From Euonymus europaeus (taxonomy: Eukaryota; Streptophyta; Magnoliopsida; Celastrales; Celastraceae): a stretch of 64,000 nt of DNA. Made by a program: the position numbers and the translations under genes. The notes beneath the pieces were generated by a model. That model did not search any database. It was given only the letters and a program-made list of their open reading frames with translations, and was not told where the DNA came from. The stretch is taken from positions 14,833,001-14,897,000 of the forward strand of contig OY756972.1 in the NCBI GenBank assembly GCA_963580455.1, read 5' to 3'. Below, piece by piece: positions 24,921 through 37,081 of this stretch; the stretch's first letter is position 1; each line of letters begins with the position of its first letter.

Positions 24921-26273
24921 ATAACTCAAACCAATCCTCCCCTAGCAAGACGAAATTCTTCCTCGGTAGAACACCCTATAGAGTATGCCCCCCATGACCT
25001 ACCTCCTCCTAATGAGAGGGGTGGAGGTACCGATGCCAGCATCCCTGAACCGAGCTACCTTTCCTGTGACCAATCCAACAATTACATTGATGAGGTGGTG
25101 GCCAAGTGCGGTCTTCCCTACCCTTACCGACGTGTGGGTAGGGATGAGTCTCCCTTTCATCCTAGGCGAGGTGAGTTTGCTATCTCACTTCGGTCTCTCC
25201 AGGCTGGTGTTAGGATTCCTTTCCCACCAGCCATAACCAGCCTTCTTCGTCGGTTCAATCTCTCTCCAGCCATTCTGGCACCCAATTCCTGGCACTTTCT
25301 GGCCAACATTCTCTGTCTCTCTCACAGATACCATCTCGGTATCTCTTCCTCGGTTATTCAACACCTCTGTCTTCTATGTCATTTACCGAACTCCCCTGGC
25401 CTCTTCTACTTAAAACTCAAGCCAGGACTTAAGATTCCATTGTACAACCAGTGCATCAAGAGATGGAAAAATTCTTATATTTTTGTCAGAGTTCCTCTTC
25501 TTGAAGTGGAGGAACTCCCTTTCAGAACCACCTGGTCGGTACCACTTACCGATCAATTCAACCATTCTCCTCAGTTAAAAAGTGAGGAATTAAAATTATA
25601 CGAGGCCTGGAAGGAACTCCTCGTCGTTGGGGCTGATACCGATATGAAGTTCAATCCTCAGGACTTCTCGGTTTCAAATTTTTGTTATGGATCTCGGCAA
25701 GGTTTGCTTGCTTTTATTTCTTCCATATTTTTGGTTGTCATCACTGATCGGTATTTATTTGACTTGTGGTGATGCTTTGCAGATATGGCTGACTTGTCTG
25801 AGTACATGGCAATGAATGCTGCTCCACTTCCTCGCCAACAGAAGAGGAATAAATCAAGCAAGGGCAAGGATCCCAAGAGACCTCGTGTGGGGGCCACTGG
25901 GGAGACAATGGCGTCTAAGATAGCCCTAACTGGAGCTACCACCTCGGTTACTACGGTGACACGAATTGCCCCTTCCCCTCGTCTAGGGACTCCTCGGTTA
26001 GGTCCTACTCAGGTCCCTCGACAGGTAAATGATCCCCCATTGGGACCAATTACCGAGGAAGACTTTGCTCGGCAGGTTCCGCAATGGGATGTCAGCCAGA
26101 CCGACCGGGTAGTCAACCCAAGAGTTGCTACCGAGATGCTGAAGCACTTGCCGATCCCTGCAGACTATGACAGGGTGTCCAGCCTGACAGCCATGGAGCA
26201 TCTGACTCAGATGAATTCTCTCCTTTTTTTGCTAGGTCAAGTCCTCTTTTATAGTATTTTGAGAGACTTGTGA
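24921..26273 (+). CDS. Tat extra-ORF protein fragment in sense orientation
   Basis: This encodes the 'putative gypsy-type transposon' protein (Pfam Transposase_28 type) of unknown function, here on the same strand as its LTR. Exon 1 is open from just after the primer-binding site to 25701. It reads 'GITQTNPP', then 'VEHPIEYAP', then the conserved core 'RRVGRDESPFHPRRGEF', 'RFNLSPAILAPNSW' and 'DFSVSNFCYGSRQ'. A GT-AG intron at 25702-25782 leads into exon 2, 'DMADLSEYMAMNAAPLPRQ' onwards. Similarity to the copy at 37082-39295 stops near 26224, and the frame ends at 26271. No in-frame stop occurs in about 1.3 kb, unlike that copy. The original N-terminus with its ATG is missing, so translation is doubtful unless it uses an internal start. 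The fragment is truncated on the right. Confidence 0.72.
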
Positions 26274-26601
26274 CATGAGCCATGTGGGTTGAGAGTCTCA
26301 AGGTTGGTAGGTGTCTTGTCAAAAACAACATTTAATTATTATTTTGGGAAGGTATATGCTTTGTTTGTTTGCACTTTGGCTAGCCAGGAAAGAGAGTGAA
26401 AAAAATGAATATGGAAGGCAATGATCAAAGAGGGTTCTTCCTCCTCATTCACTGTTGATCTTTTTGGAGCCAAAATCATCTTCAAATGGTACTTTTGCAT
26501 CTATGTTCCCATCTCCATCAATGGTATTGTCATGTATTAATTCAATACTTGTTTGGTACACTTGTTATTGTTGCTCTCTAAAAGTTAATCATGATCACTA
26601 A
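26274..26601. other. Spacer, no gene seen
   Basis: Nothing was recognised. Similarity to the Tat extra ORF ends about 50 bp before this stretch, with no visible second LTR. Confidence 0.4.
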
Positions 26602-27013
26602 GAGTGCGTTTGTTTCACATTAAGCTGTGCGGTCCGCATAAAATGATGTGTCAACCAAACGTCATATTTTGTTGACGGCTTACAGCTATGGGCCCCACAG
26701 CTTTATGCTATGCAAAATGAAATGTTGTCATCCCATAACTTTTCAGAGCTTAAAGCTGTGGGATCTAAAATATTTTATAACAACATTATGTAATTGCCCT
26801 CCATATCTTAAATGAATTCAATCAATTTTTATTGTAATATATTTTTTTTATAATTTTATCTACAAAATTAATCTAATAGAAAAATGAACCAAACACCCAC
26901 AACATTTTATACAGCTTAAAGCACAACTTTTTATACAAAATTGTTCATAGCTTTAAGCACAACATTTTTAACAGATTAAAATTATGAAATGCAATTGTGA
27001 AACAAACGGACCC
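26602..27013. mobile_element. Tourist-like MITE (PIF/Harbinger type)
   Basis: A 412-bp element with 18-bp terminal inverted repeats: GAGTGCGTTTGTTTCACA on the left and the complement of GGGTCCGTTTGTTTCACA on the right, two mismatches. A TAA target duplication lies on each side (26599-26601 and 27014-27016). There is no coding capacity. TAA duplications and G-rich ends fit PIF/Harbinger-derived MITEs. Confidence 0.82.
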
Positions 27014-27606
27014 TAAATTATCAGAACATTACTTTATTGAGACAGTGTAATCTCCAAGAAATCATCAAGAGCCGAAGTAATAGGATCTAGGGAGAAACAG
27101 TCTACAGAAAATCAAAGGTGAATAAACAACCAAGGTAATATAAGTTCTAGGCCAACTTTATTCATCTTTTACGTTGTCAAACTTCAGCCATTATTTTAGT
27201 TGTGCATCACATTTATTTAACCATTGTCAGAAAATGAACAATCTTCTTGTTTTCTTTGGCAGTCTTTGCACTTTCTTTGTGGCCACTATCTCTGGTGCTC
27301 TTCCATCACCATTTTAGTCGATCGACTCTCTTTATGATGACACAGACGTTCTAATCCGTGCCCCTCCTATACATCTTTCTCAATCAAAATTCATTTCTCT
27401 GAAGGTTAGTCATGCGTCTATCAAACCATCCATTTTTTTTCAATAGAATTTCTATGTTTTCTCTAACTGTATATATTCAATTTGCTTTCTCTACTTATGT
27501 AAATAAGGTAAAGCTTTGAAATTTTTTTAAATGATTTTCCAGCCATAATTTTATTGTTCAGATTAAAATGGTTGTGTTGCTCGAGTTTTTAAAATAATGG
27601 TTTATA
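27014..27606. other. Sequence left of the Helitron, no gene seen
   Basis: No coding frame was recognised. A possible donor, 'ctgaaggttagt', near 27400 and an acceptor, 'tttatag', just before 27681 would allow a 5' non-coding exon for the Helitron gene. If so, the Helitron would start further left than annotated. Confidence 0.35.
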
Positions 27607-27680
27607 TCTATATTATTTTATGGTTTATGCTATAAATGTTTGATAAGTGCGAACATGTGTGATATGAGTAATTTTATAGG

Positions 27681-30600
27681 ATGGAAAAAGGAGAATGCAG
27701 TAGAACTAATAGGCTGAAACGAAAAAGAATTGTTCAAGTTCAAAGACAAGCACATGTTTCTTCGGAACCATCTTTGCGCACAAATGCTGAAACCATCTCC
27801 GGCACGGTTGATCATGGGATGCCTGGTTATAGTTGCACGTATTGTGGAGCTATTTTCTGGTTTGGTGAAAGGTTAAAGTCCATGGCAAGCCGTAATCTAG
27901 TATACTCTATTTGCTGTAGACAGGGCAGAATCAGGCTCCCACCCCTGAAAAAACCTCCGTTATTGTTAGAGAGGTTGTTTGATTATAGTGGGGATAGTAC
28001 ATCGCGGAAATTCCGTGACAACATTCGGATGTACAACTCCATGTTTGCATTTACATCAATTGGTGGGAAAATAGACAAGGCCATTAACAATGGCAAAGGC
28101 CCTTATGTATTTAGGCTTAACGGCCAAAACCATCATTTGATTGGGTCTCTACTTCCAACAGATGGAGAAGTCCCTCAGTTTGCGCAATTGTATATATACG
28201 ATACAGATAATGAAGTTGTTAATACATTGTCAGCTTTTGGTCAGTCTAACCCTAGAAATCAGATTGATGAGGATATAGTATGCCAACTGATTCAGATGTT
28301 TGATGAATTCAACAATTTGGCTAAGTCTTTTCGTATGGCAAGGGACCGATTCAAAACAGGTGAAGCCAGATCTATTTCATTGAGCTTATCAGCAAGGAGA
28401 TGTGGTGATGGATTGGAATATAATACGCCCTCTGTTCCTCAAATGGCAGGTTTGATAGTTGGGGATATTGGTGAAACAAATCATGGTCGTGATATCATCG
28501 TCGAGCACCAGCATCAAGGGTTAAAACGTATTGATGACTTACATCCGACGTTCATGGCTATGCAATACCCTATTCTTTTTCCTTTTGGGGAGGATGGTTA
28601 TAGACTCAACATCCCTTATCATATTGTCTCTCCGACAACAAAGCCTAAAAGAGGCCATGTCACAAGGTGAGAATACTATTCTTACATGCTGCAACAAAGA
28701 TCTTCTGGCGGTGGTTCATTGAATAAGGGTGGCAGACTGTTTTAACAATACACTGTCGACGCTTTTACATGTATTGAGGATGAAAGGTTGCGTTATATAA
28801 GATTCAAACACCAGCAAGAGAACTACAGAAGCGAAATCTCTTCTGGTATTCAGGATGCATTCTTAAAAGGTGACATAGCTGGGAATTCAGTGGGTCAACG
28901 CATCATCTTACCATCGAGTTTTACCGGCAGCCCTCGATATATGATACAAAATTACCACGATGCTATGGCGATTTGTAGAGTACTTGGAAATCCAGACTTA
29001 TTTATAACATTCACATGCAACATTCAGTGGCCTGAGATCCAAAAAGCATTGCAGCTAATCCCGGGACAAAGGGCTGAAGACAGACCTGATTTGATAAGCA
29101 GGGTGTTTCATATGAAGCTCAACGATTTTATGGAAGATATAAAAAAGGGTAACCAATTTGGGAAAGTTGTGGGAGCCGTCTACACTGCTGAATTTCAAAA
29201 GCGTGGGCTACCGCATGTTCATATCATCGTCTGGTTGCATGAAGCTGATAAACATCCAACACCTACCGATATCGATAAAATTATTTCTGCAGAGATACCA
29301 AATGTAGAACAAGATCCTGTTTTGTACAAAATTGTATCTCACTTTATGATTCACGGTCCATGTGGTTTAGCAAATCCTACCGCACCTTGCATGATAAATG
29401 GCCGGTGTATCAAGCATTTCCCAAAAAAAGCTAGCACAATCACTGTGATTGGTGAGGATGGGTTTGCAGTTTACAGAAGGCGCGAGCAACTTACAGTTGT
29501 TATTAAGGCTGGGGTGGAGCTTGATAATCGTTTTGTGGTGCCTTACAACAAGGGTTTGTTGTTGAAGTATGAAGCCCACATCAATGTTGAATGGTGTAAT
29601 CGCTCCCGCGCAATCAAGTACTTATTCAACTACGTTAATAAGGGACCAGATAGAACTCGAGCTTTTTTGTAGGAGAATGCAGTTTCTAATGCTAATTCAT
29701 CTGATGGAGTTGTGAAGGTAGTAGATGAGATTAAGATGTATGTGGATTGTAGATATGTTGCTCCCCCTGAGAGTTGTTGGAGAATCTTTGAGTTTCACAT
29801 ACACTCTAAATTCCCCGCTGTAGAAAGTCTCGCAATACATCTTCCACTTATGAATAATGTAGTGTTTAAGGGCGATGTAGATGTACAGGAAATCCTCAGG
29901 CAGCCAGGCATAGAGAAGACAATGCTTACAGAATGGATGCTCACAAACTGCCAATACAATGATGCAAAGCAACTTACTTACATTGAGTTCCCATCTCACT
30001 GGCACTGGGACAACTCAAAAAAATTCTGGTTTCGCAGAAAAAGAGGCCAATGCATAGGTAGAATTAACTATGTACATCCAGTTGCCGGAGATGTGTATTA
30101 TCTAAGAATGTTATTGGCATATGTCAAAGGACCAACGAATTTTGCTGAGCTTAGAACAGTTAACAACATAGTGTATGAGACATTTAAAGAGGCATGCAAT
30201 GCAATGGGATTAATAGGAAATGATCAGGAATGGAGTGAAGCAATGGACGAGGCTGCGATATGGGCAACATCAAGTCAAATAAGGAATCTGTTTGTCACTC
30301 TTATTATTTTTTGTCAGATGGTTGACCCAGGACAATTATTTGAGGGAAGATGGTTAAACATGCGGGACGACATTGTACATAGGTTAACTATTACACAGGG
30401 AATATCACCAACTACCATCTCAGCTACTCATATCAAAAATCAAGTACTGATAGAGCTTGAAAAATTATTAAAAAAATATGGCTCTTCACTTAGTGAAATC
30501 AAGTTGCCTCAGCCAACCAATCCACAACAGGGATGTATAGGCAATCCCATGATAAGGGAAGAGCTTTCATACAATACATTACACCTGCAGGAGGACAGCT

Positions 30601-32203
30601 TCATCCTGAAAAACCAGTTAAACAAGGATCAAAAATGTGTTTTTGACTCTGTTCTATCAGCTGTGTATGCAGGTGCTGGGGGTTTGTTATTTGTTTATGG
30701 ACACGGTGGCACCGGAAAAACATTTGTTTACAAAGCAATCATAGCTCAATTGCGTTCTGAAGGGAAAATAGTGTTGGCCGTCGCATCTTCAGGTATAGCA
30801 TCGCTACTGTTACCGGGGGACGGACAGCGCACTCAAGATTTAAGATACCCATAAATATAAATGCAGAATCAAGTTGTCATATCAAGAAAGGAACTTATCT
30901 CGCTGAACTTATAAGCAAGGTAACAATGATTGTGTGGGATGAGGCACCGATGACCCACCGCCACTGTTTTGAGGCGTTAGATAGATCAATGTCAGATATC
31001 CTTGCATTTGAAGATGAGGTGTGTGAATATAAACCATTTGGTGGAAAGGTTGTGCTTCTTGGAGGTGATTTCAGACAAATACTGCCAGTAGTGGTGAAAG
31101 GATCAAGACATGATACAATCATGGCATGTATAACTCAGTCAGAACTATGGAAATGCTGTAAAATTATCCATCTGAGGTCAAATATGAGATTATCAGATGC
31201 TGGAGTGGATGACGCTGAAAAAAATGTGTTGAAAAAAATTCTCAACCTGGCTTTTGAAAATTGGTGAAGGAAGAATCAAATACCTACCATTGAGAGAGGG
31301 GGAAGAATGTCCAACCTGGATAACAATACCAGATGATCTACTGGTTCGGTTAACGGAGACGTAGAGGATATTACATTTGAAACATATGATCACTTATCTA
31401 CCAGATTTTTAGATCCAAACTACCTAAAGCAGAGAGCTATAATCACAGCAACAAACGAGTCAATAGAGATCATAAATGCCTATATCTTATCGTTCCTGCC
31501 ATCGGAAGAAAAAACATATTATAGTGTTGATTCTGTGTCGAAAGTGTCTGGGCCTTTAGATGAAGATGAGCTACTGTACCCAACAGAATTTCTAAACTCT
31601 CTCACCTTCAATGGTGTAGCAAACCACAAGCTATGCCTGAAGGTGAACACGCCTGTTATGTTGCTCAGAAACATCAATCAAAGTGGTGGTTTATGTAACG
31701 GGACAAGACTGCTGGTTACAAGACTTGGAGAAAGAGTTGTCCAAGCAACGATTATGACGGGCAGTAATGTGGGTGAAAAAATATGTATTCCCAGAATAAT
31801 TATGATAGCTACAGAGAAGAAGTGGCCTTTCACAATCCGACGTAGGCAATTCCCTCTAAGGTTATGTTATGCAATGACGATTAACAAGAGCCAAGGACAA
31901 ACACTCTCCAAAGTTGGCCTATATCTTCCAACTCCAGTATTCTCCCATGGTCAGTTATACGTTGCTGCATCGCGTGTCAACACACATAAGGGGCTAAAGA
32001 TTTTAATAGGTGGTGAAAATGAAGATGACAGGAAACAAACAAGAAATATTGTTTACTCTGAAATTTTTGATCAACTTTTACAAGGTTCAATAAACTATAA
32101 TTATGATAATTTTGGTTGTTTATTTCTTTATGATAACTCATATAATTACTTCTACTGGAATAACACATTCACATATATTGTTTCGACCACAGCAGAGGAA
32201 TGA
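27681..32203 (+). pseudogene. Helitron Rep/helicase, broken
   Basis: This was a Rep-helicase that nicks, unwinds and strand-transfers Helitron DNA. The N-terminal part has a Cys-rich 'CTYCGAIFW' region. The Rep domain follows, with 'PDLFITFTCNIQWPE' near 29000 and the metal-binding motif 'GLPHVHIIVWL' near 29210. A Pif1-type helicase comes next: Walker A 'GHGGTGKTF' near 30710, Walker B 'VWDEAPM' near 30935, 'LGGDFRQILPV' near 31060, and a C-terminal '[11 protein letters not shown]' near 31880. One frame runs from 27681 to about 30818. It is interrupted by TGA at 28668, TAA at 28743 and TAG at 29670. Then a one-base deletion near 30819 and further shifts near 31240 and 31355 break it. Otherwise the domains look complete. 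It is inactive as it stands. Confidence 0.92.
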
Positions 32204-33411
32204 CAGCTATGGAATACACTGATTTGCAGCATGTGCACTGTGGGCACTAAAGATGGGGATTCGCCTACTGACTATTGAAGACAAGTTTCTCTTTTGCCTT
32301 ACCTGGTATTTTCCTCATCCTCTTTCATTTCCTGTGTTTGTATTTAGCTCAAAGTGGACTAAAGTGAAAAAAAATTGTTATGATGTTTTGCAGATGTTGT
32401 TCATCTCCAGGAATAACTGTCATGTGCTGCCACTTATTTACCCTCGGATTAAAGTTTTGGAATCAACACTTCTTTCCCAGGTTAGTGAACACCTACTTAC
32501 AAGCAAAAAGTTCCACTAAGGTATTATTTTAAAAAAATCCAGAAGAAAGTAGTCATAAACTCCTTCAGTGTTTCTTGTTGTTATGAATACCATAGGTAGA
32601 AGTATCTTCGCTTGCTTGATGGATTTTTTACATTCTTTGTTATTGCAGGTGTACATGTATAATATGTGAACAAGGTCTTCATGTCTTGGTTTCTCCTAAG
32701 GATCTGAAGTAGATGATTTATCATTTTATACTTTTGTAAGCTTTCTTAACAAGTCTGTTTCTCCAATGTTTTTTACTTATATAAACTCATGTACGGAAAT
32801 CTAAACTTCAGTTAAATGGTGGTTCTCATCCACCGGGCTTACTTATTCAGGTAAGAGGGCCCCAAACTGTGACAAAATACACTGACGACATTCCCAGACA
32901 GCATGAAGAATTGCAGGTCCTCAGTTGCTATTTAATCGCATATTTTGTAGCTAATGTCGAGGGTTATCCCTTTGTTTAATAGAACATGCTACTCCTGCTC
33001 TCCTTCATCGACAGGTAAAAACATTTTATTTATGTGGTTAACAATTGTCTATTTATCTTCGTTAAGTTATTTGAATCAAGGAAAAAACCTCATATCAGAT
33101 ATTTGGTTCCACAAAATAATTTTATTATAAAGTTGGTTTTATTGCCAACCCTTTGTTCCTTATTGATGTTCAATTTCGTCTGTTCAGCTTTGTGGATCTG
33201 GCTCCTCATGGGAATGGCAGGTACACAGGCCATATAGTACCTGAAATTCAATTGAAAAACTTTAGAAAGGCGCACGGGTAAATTTTCTTTGCTATTTGTA
33301 CGTCACTTTCATGAATGAAATTTCAAGATGATGCTTAATTATATATGTTCCTCCGATGCCCAACACATTGCACATTGGTTCCAATCAACAATGCGACAAA
33401 AAACAAACAAC
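32204..33411. other. Helitron 3' non-coding region
   Basis: Lies between the helicase end and the 3' hairpin. Several short open stretches exist but none resembles RPA or another known Helitron cargo gene. No host-gene fragment was recognised. Confidence 0.5.
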
Positions 33412-33441
33412 CCCGGCGCAACGCGCGGGAAAAAGATCTAG
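33412..33441 (+). other. Helitron 3' terminal hairpin and CTAG end
   Basis: CCCGGCGC pairs with GCGCGGG across a short AAC loop, with one bulged G. Eight bases later comes CTAG, the usual Helitron CTRR terminus. Confidence 0.88.
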
Positions 33442-33510
33442 TTAGTTATACAATTGCTCATAGTTAATTTGATTGAAATTACACGTAGTCCCATGTCAAT
33501 GGACCGGGTA

Positions 33511-35841
33511 TGTAACACCCCAACCTAAATTACATTGACAATTTTAAGGGATTTAGATCGACACATTTTACAATGAAATTAGAACAAAATTTGAATCGAT
33601 TTAGAGGAAAACCAAAATAAGGTCAAAGTATTTTTAATAAATTCTAAAATGAAAATAAAATTGAAGAGCACAAGAATAACTTGAATCCGAGTTGAAATGA
33701 ATTTGTTATGAATTTTGCAAGTTAAGTAAAAAAAAATAGAATAATGACAAGATTGTAAATACATATAGGTATTTAGAGTAATTAAGGTGAAGGGGCAAGG
33801 GCATAACAGTAAAAGACTAATTAAAAAACTTAAAATATAAATATTCTGCAAATGCACGAAACTCGAAGTGAAACCCTAGACAAAACCAGAGGAAGGACTG
33901 GGCGAGTGATGACGGTGATGGAATGATGGCGATGATGGAATAAGGGCGGAACGATTCCGGTAACTGTTGGTGAAGAAACCGGTGTCACCGTGAAGACCGC
34001 TATGAGGGGAGTCTACATCCGCCAATTTCGAACAGAATCATGCAGGTTTAGACCATGAACGGATGAAGAGGAGGACCACGGGTGGCAAAATTCAACGACG
34101 AAAATCTCTGAACTCCAGACACCAATCAGGTAACGAACATCACCGTTAAACTAGTTGTGAGAAGCTCATCTGAGTTGTGGCAACTGTGGTATCCACCGCA
34201 CCCTTTCTGGTAGAGACATGGTGACAAGCTCCAGTGGGTGTGCTGACCTGTTTAAAGAGGTAGAAGGGAATGGCTGAGTCGACCCGACCCCGCGCATCAT
34301 CCATTCTTATCTTTTTTAATTAATAAATATTAATTTAAATGCATGGATAAATATTGATGATAAGTATTAATTTAAATACATGGATACATATTGATGGTGT
34401 TAAGTATTATTATGAATTTCATGAATAAATTATTATAGCTGAAATACTTAGATTTATTGAGACACTTTAAGGTAATTAATATTCAATTGTGTTACGGAAC
34501 AATATAATTTATGGATTGTATGTGTTAAAACCTATGTAAAATGTGATGTTGTACAATATTGAATTTGTGTTAGTTGATTGTCTGTTAATTGTGATATGTT
34601 ATATGATGATATATTGAGGTAACGTCTATTGGTTACTTTGCATGAAGCATGACATAACAATAGGAAATCAACACTAAATTCAGAGAACAATGAATTAAAT
34701 CCAGTCTAATCAACAATCAATCTGTGCACAAAGTTTCAGTAGAAGAAAATACCAAATCCTAGCTAAAAAGTACTTAGCTACGCATAATCATACTAAAAAT
34801 CATAAAAATACTCAAGACAATTATTCGAATCGATGAGAGAGATGAAGGAATTGCCATGCTTGGAATGCCTCCTCTCTGCCCTCTGTATTCTAGAAAATCT
34901 AGAATGGTATCTGGCGGCTAGGGTTTAGTCTTTAACCATAAAAAATTATTGTCCCCACTGCCACGTCAGCTGGGCCCGTTTCTGCAAATCCCGCAACTTG
35001 CGGCCGCGCGTGGCTCACTTTTACCCAGAATTCAACTTTTCCAAATAAATAGCATCCAGCTGTACCTGTCATTAAATCACACAATTGGATAATATTTTGT
35101 GCTAGAAACCTCATAAAGATTGGGTATTTAGCATCATAAACATGAGTACATTTTGCACTCACCAATACACTGGAAAATGAATATTGAGATTATATTGATT
35201 GAATAAAAGAAAAACCTATTGATTGGAAAGTGTTCTTTGGTAGAACATTTAATTTAAGGAAAATCTCGATTGGTTGCTCTGTAGTAGTTTACGAAAATTA
35301 AAGGCCCAAGTACTAAAAATGAATTTAATTGGATGATTGTTCTCTAAATATGATGTTCATGTGCATTCAGGCATAAATATTATTTGTTGGGCTCTAGCTC
35401 ACTATGTTTCGTGATGCAAGTCGTGATCTTTCGAATGATTATGCTGATTTAGGAGTTGATGGTGTCGCAGCAGAATTTAGATCTTGTTGACTCTTAAATA
35501 ATTAAGTATTTAATTTATTTATGCACTTTTAGTTGGTATGTTAGATGTATTGTAATAAGTGAAGATATGGGAACGAGAACGAAAGCTATTTATTGTCTAC
35601 TATTGCATTAACCATAAATATGGGAGGTTTACGCGATACTTATAATAAGCAGAGCCAAGCTATTTAATGAGATGATTTATGCAGTGACTGTGTTAAGCTT
35701 AAATTAAAATTACCTTGGAATTAATTGAGAATAATTTTTATGTGTGTTAACCATGTATTGGTGAGTGTCTAGGGTGTAATGGGAGTAGCATCCTCGACAA
35801 CATGTCTGTAAATTTAGGTTTTTGTGGGACAGGGCGTTACA
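33511..35841 (+). mobile_element. Solo gypsy LTR with target duplication GGGTA
   Basis: Starts TGTAACACCCCAACC and ends GGGCGTTACA, 2331 bp long. A perfect duplication, GGGTA, lies at 33506-33510 and 35842-35846. It shares its end motif and approximate length with the solo LTR at 2487-4769, but the internal sequences differ much. No coding region is attached. Confidence 0.86.
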
Positions 35842-35939
35842 GGGTATGTCTCATACAACTGGGTCAACCTAACCTCATTGCACCTATCTCTCACACGCAG
35901 GTCAACAGGCCTGTTAAGCGTAATTTTTGGGTCACCTCC

Positions 35940-36118
35940 TGTAACGCTCCAATTCGGGATCATTACATGGTGCTTACCGCACCTTCCTAGAGGTCACCAA
36001 TGTGATTCACATCTATAGGATTCAACCCTCGTTCACTCAACTATGTTAAACCCATCAATAAAAAATTTAGCAGCATCTCCCTGAATATCGACGAATGCCC
36101 ACCTAGATCAAACGCAAC
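35940..36118 (-). mobile_element. Gypsy LTR fragment cut by the Tat insertion
   Basis: Starts TGTAACGCTCC and continues with 'gcaccttcctagaggtcac' and a 'gcccacct' block, the same order as the LTR at 56241-56370 (both minus strand). It stops at 36118, where the Tat LTR begins. Its continuation was not found beyond 54913. Confidence 0.5.
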
Positions 36119-36771
36119 TGATGACATAAAAAAGGTGTCAGTCCCAAAAAGACGATCAGTCGGTCAGACTTGCTGAAATGCACGATAACTGAGGGTGAAG
36201 ATCCTTCCTACTCAGTAAGCAAATGTGAGTTAAAGGCCGCACCAGAGGTTGTCCTCTGGCGTTAGCGCTTCGACGCTCAAGTCAGTTTGTATTCTAAAGC
36301 AAGGAGAGCTCGGTAGATCAGAGCTTTCTGTAACCAAAAGTACAATTTGTGATTAGGGAGTTTTAGTACCTGACTTTGAGAGCCTTATATAGGAGTTGAG
36401 GAATCTGAGTTTAAATAACATTAGGACTCTTCCCAATTCGTATCCACACCGTTGATCATTGATTGGAGTCTGAGTCTTCATAGGACTCTTCTTTGAATAG
36501 GATTCAAAATCATCTTCAAGGTTAGTTTCCCAATTATAGTATGAAATCTCATTCTGCTATATTCCTCCTCGGTAGACCGAGAAGGTACGAGGACATTGAA
36601 ATGACTTACCAAGATGATTTCCTCAGTAGGGACGGTACCAGGCAGTCTTCATGGATGACCCCTACTGAGGTGACCTCTCTGGCCAGCCTTAGTCACCTCT
36701 AGGTCTTTCTAGCTCGACCTTCATGGGACACGTGTTGTATCCTCATTGGTCTGGTCATTTTTGTAATATCA
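36119..36771 (-). repeat. Tat element 3' LTR
   Basis: Bounded by TGATGACATAA on the left and GTAATATCA on the right, so in sense it runs TGATATTAC...TCATCA. The adjoining 'attgccctccactctc' (36771-36786) is the complement of a purine-rich tract, as expected beside a 3' LTR. Confidence 0.82.
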
Positions 36772-37081
36772 ATTGCCCTCCACTCTCTTATCGAGACGCC
36801 GTCTACGCAGATCAATGAGAGGAGTAATCATGCCATGCCATAAATGTTGAGGTGATAGCTCGGATCATCAAATCAACAACCCATATTTGGGCGGCTTAAT
36901 GGTCATCTGTCTTGGCCGTTGATCTCATGGTGGCTCCTCAGTATAAATAACCTTGGAGACTTATTCATTCTACTCATCCTCAAATCTTTGAGAGCAATTT
37001 GCCGAGCAGCCGACATACCGAGCAGATTAGTTACTATTCTTTAAAAACTACTTTTTACCATGCACATATTTGAGGTAAGAT

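Larger units (their letters stand above)
27607..33441 (+). mobile_element. Near full-length Helitron, mutated
   Basis: A 5.8-kb rolling-circle transposon. The 3' end is clear: a GC-rich hairpin at 33412-33429, then CTAG at 33438-33441, followed by T. The proposed 5' end, TCTATATTATTTTATG at 27607, fits the plant consensus TCTMTAYTA and is preceded by A. Together they give the expected insertion between A and T with no target duplication. The 5' end lies only 74 bp before the coding region, so it is less certain than the 3' end. The element carries a Rep-helicase gene with in-frame stops and frameshifts, so it cannot now move by itself. Confidence 0.82.

Noticed and set aside
32204..33411. Possible RPA-like or captured host gene in the Helitron tail
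   Set aside because: Translations in all forward frames gave no recognisable OB-fold or exon-like segment.
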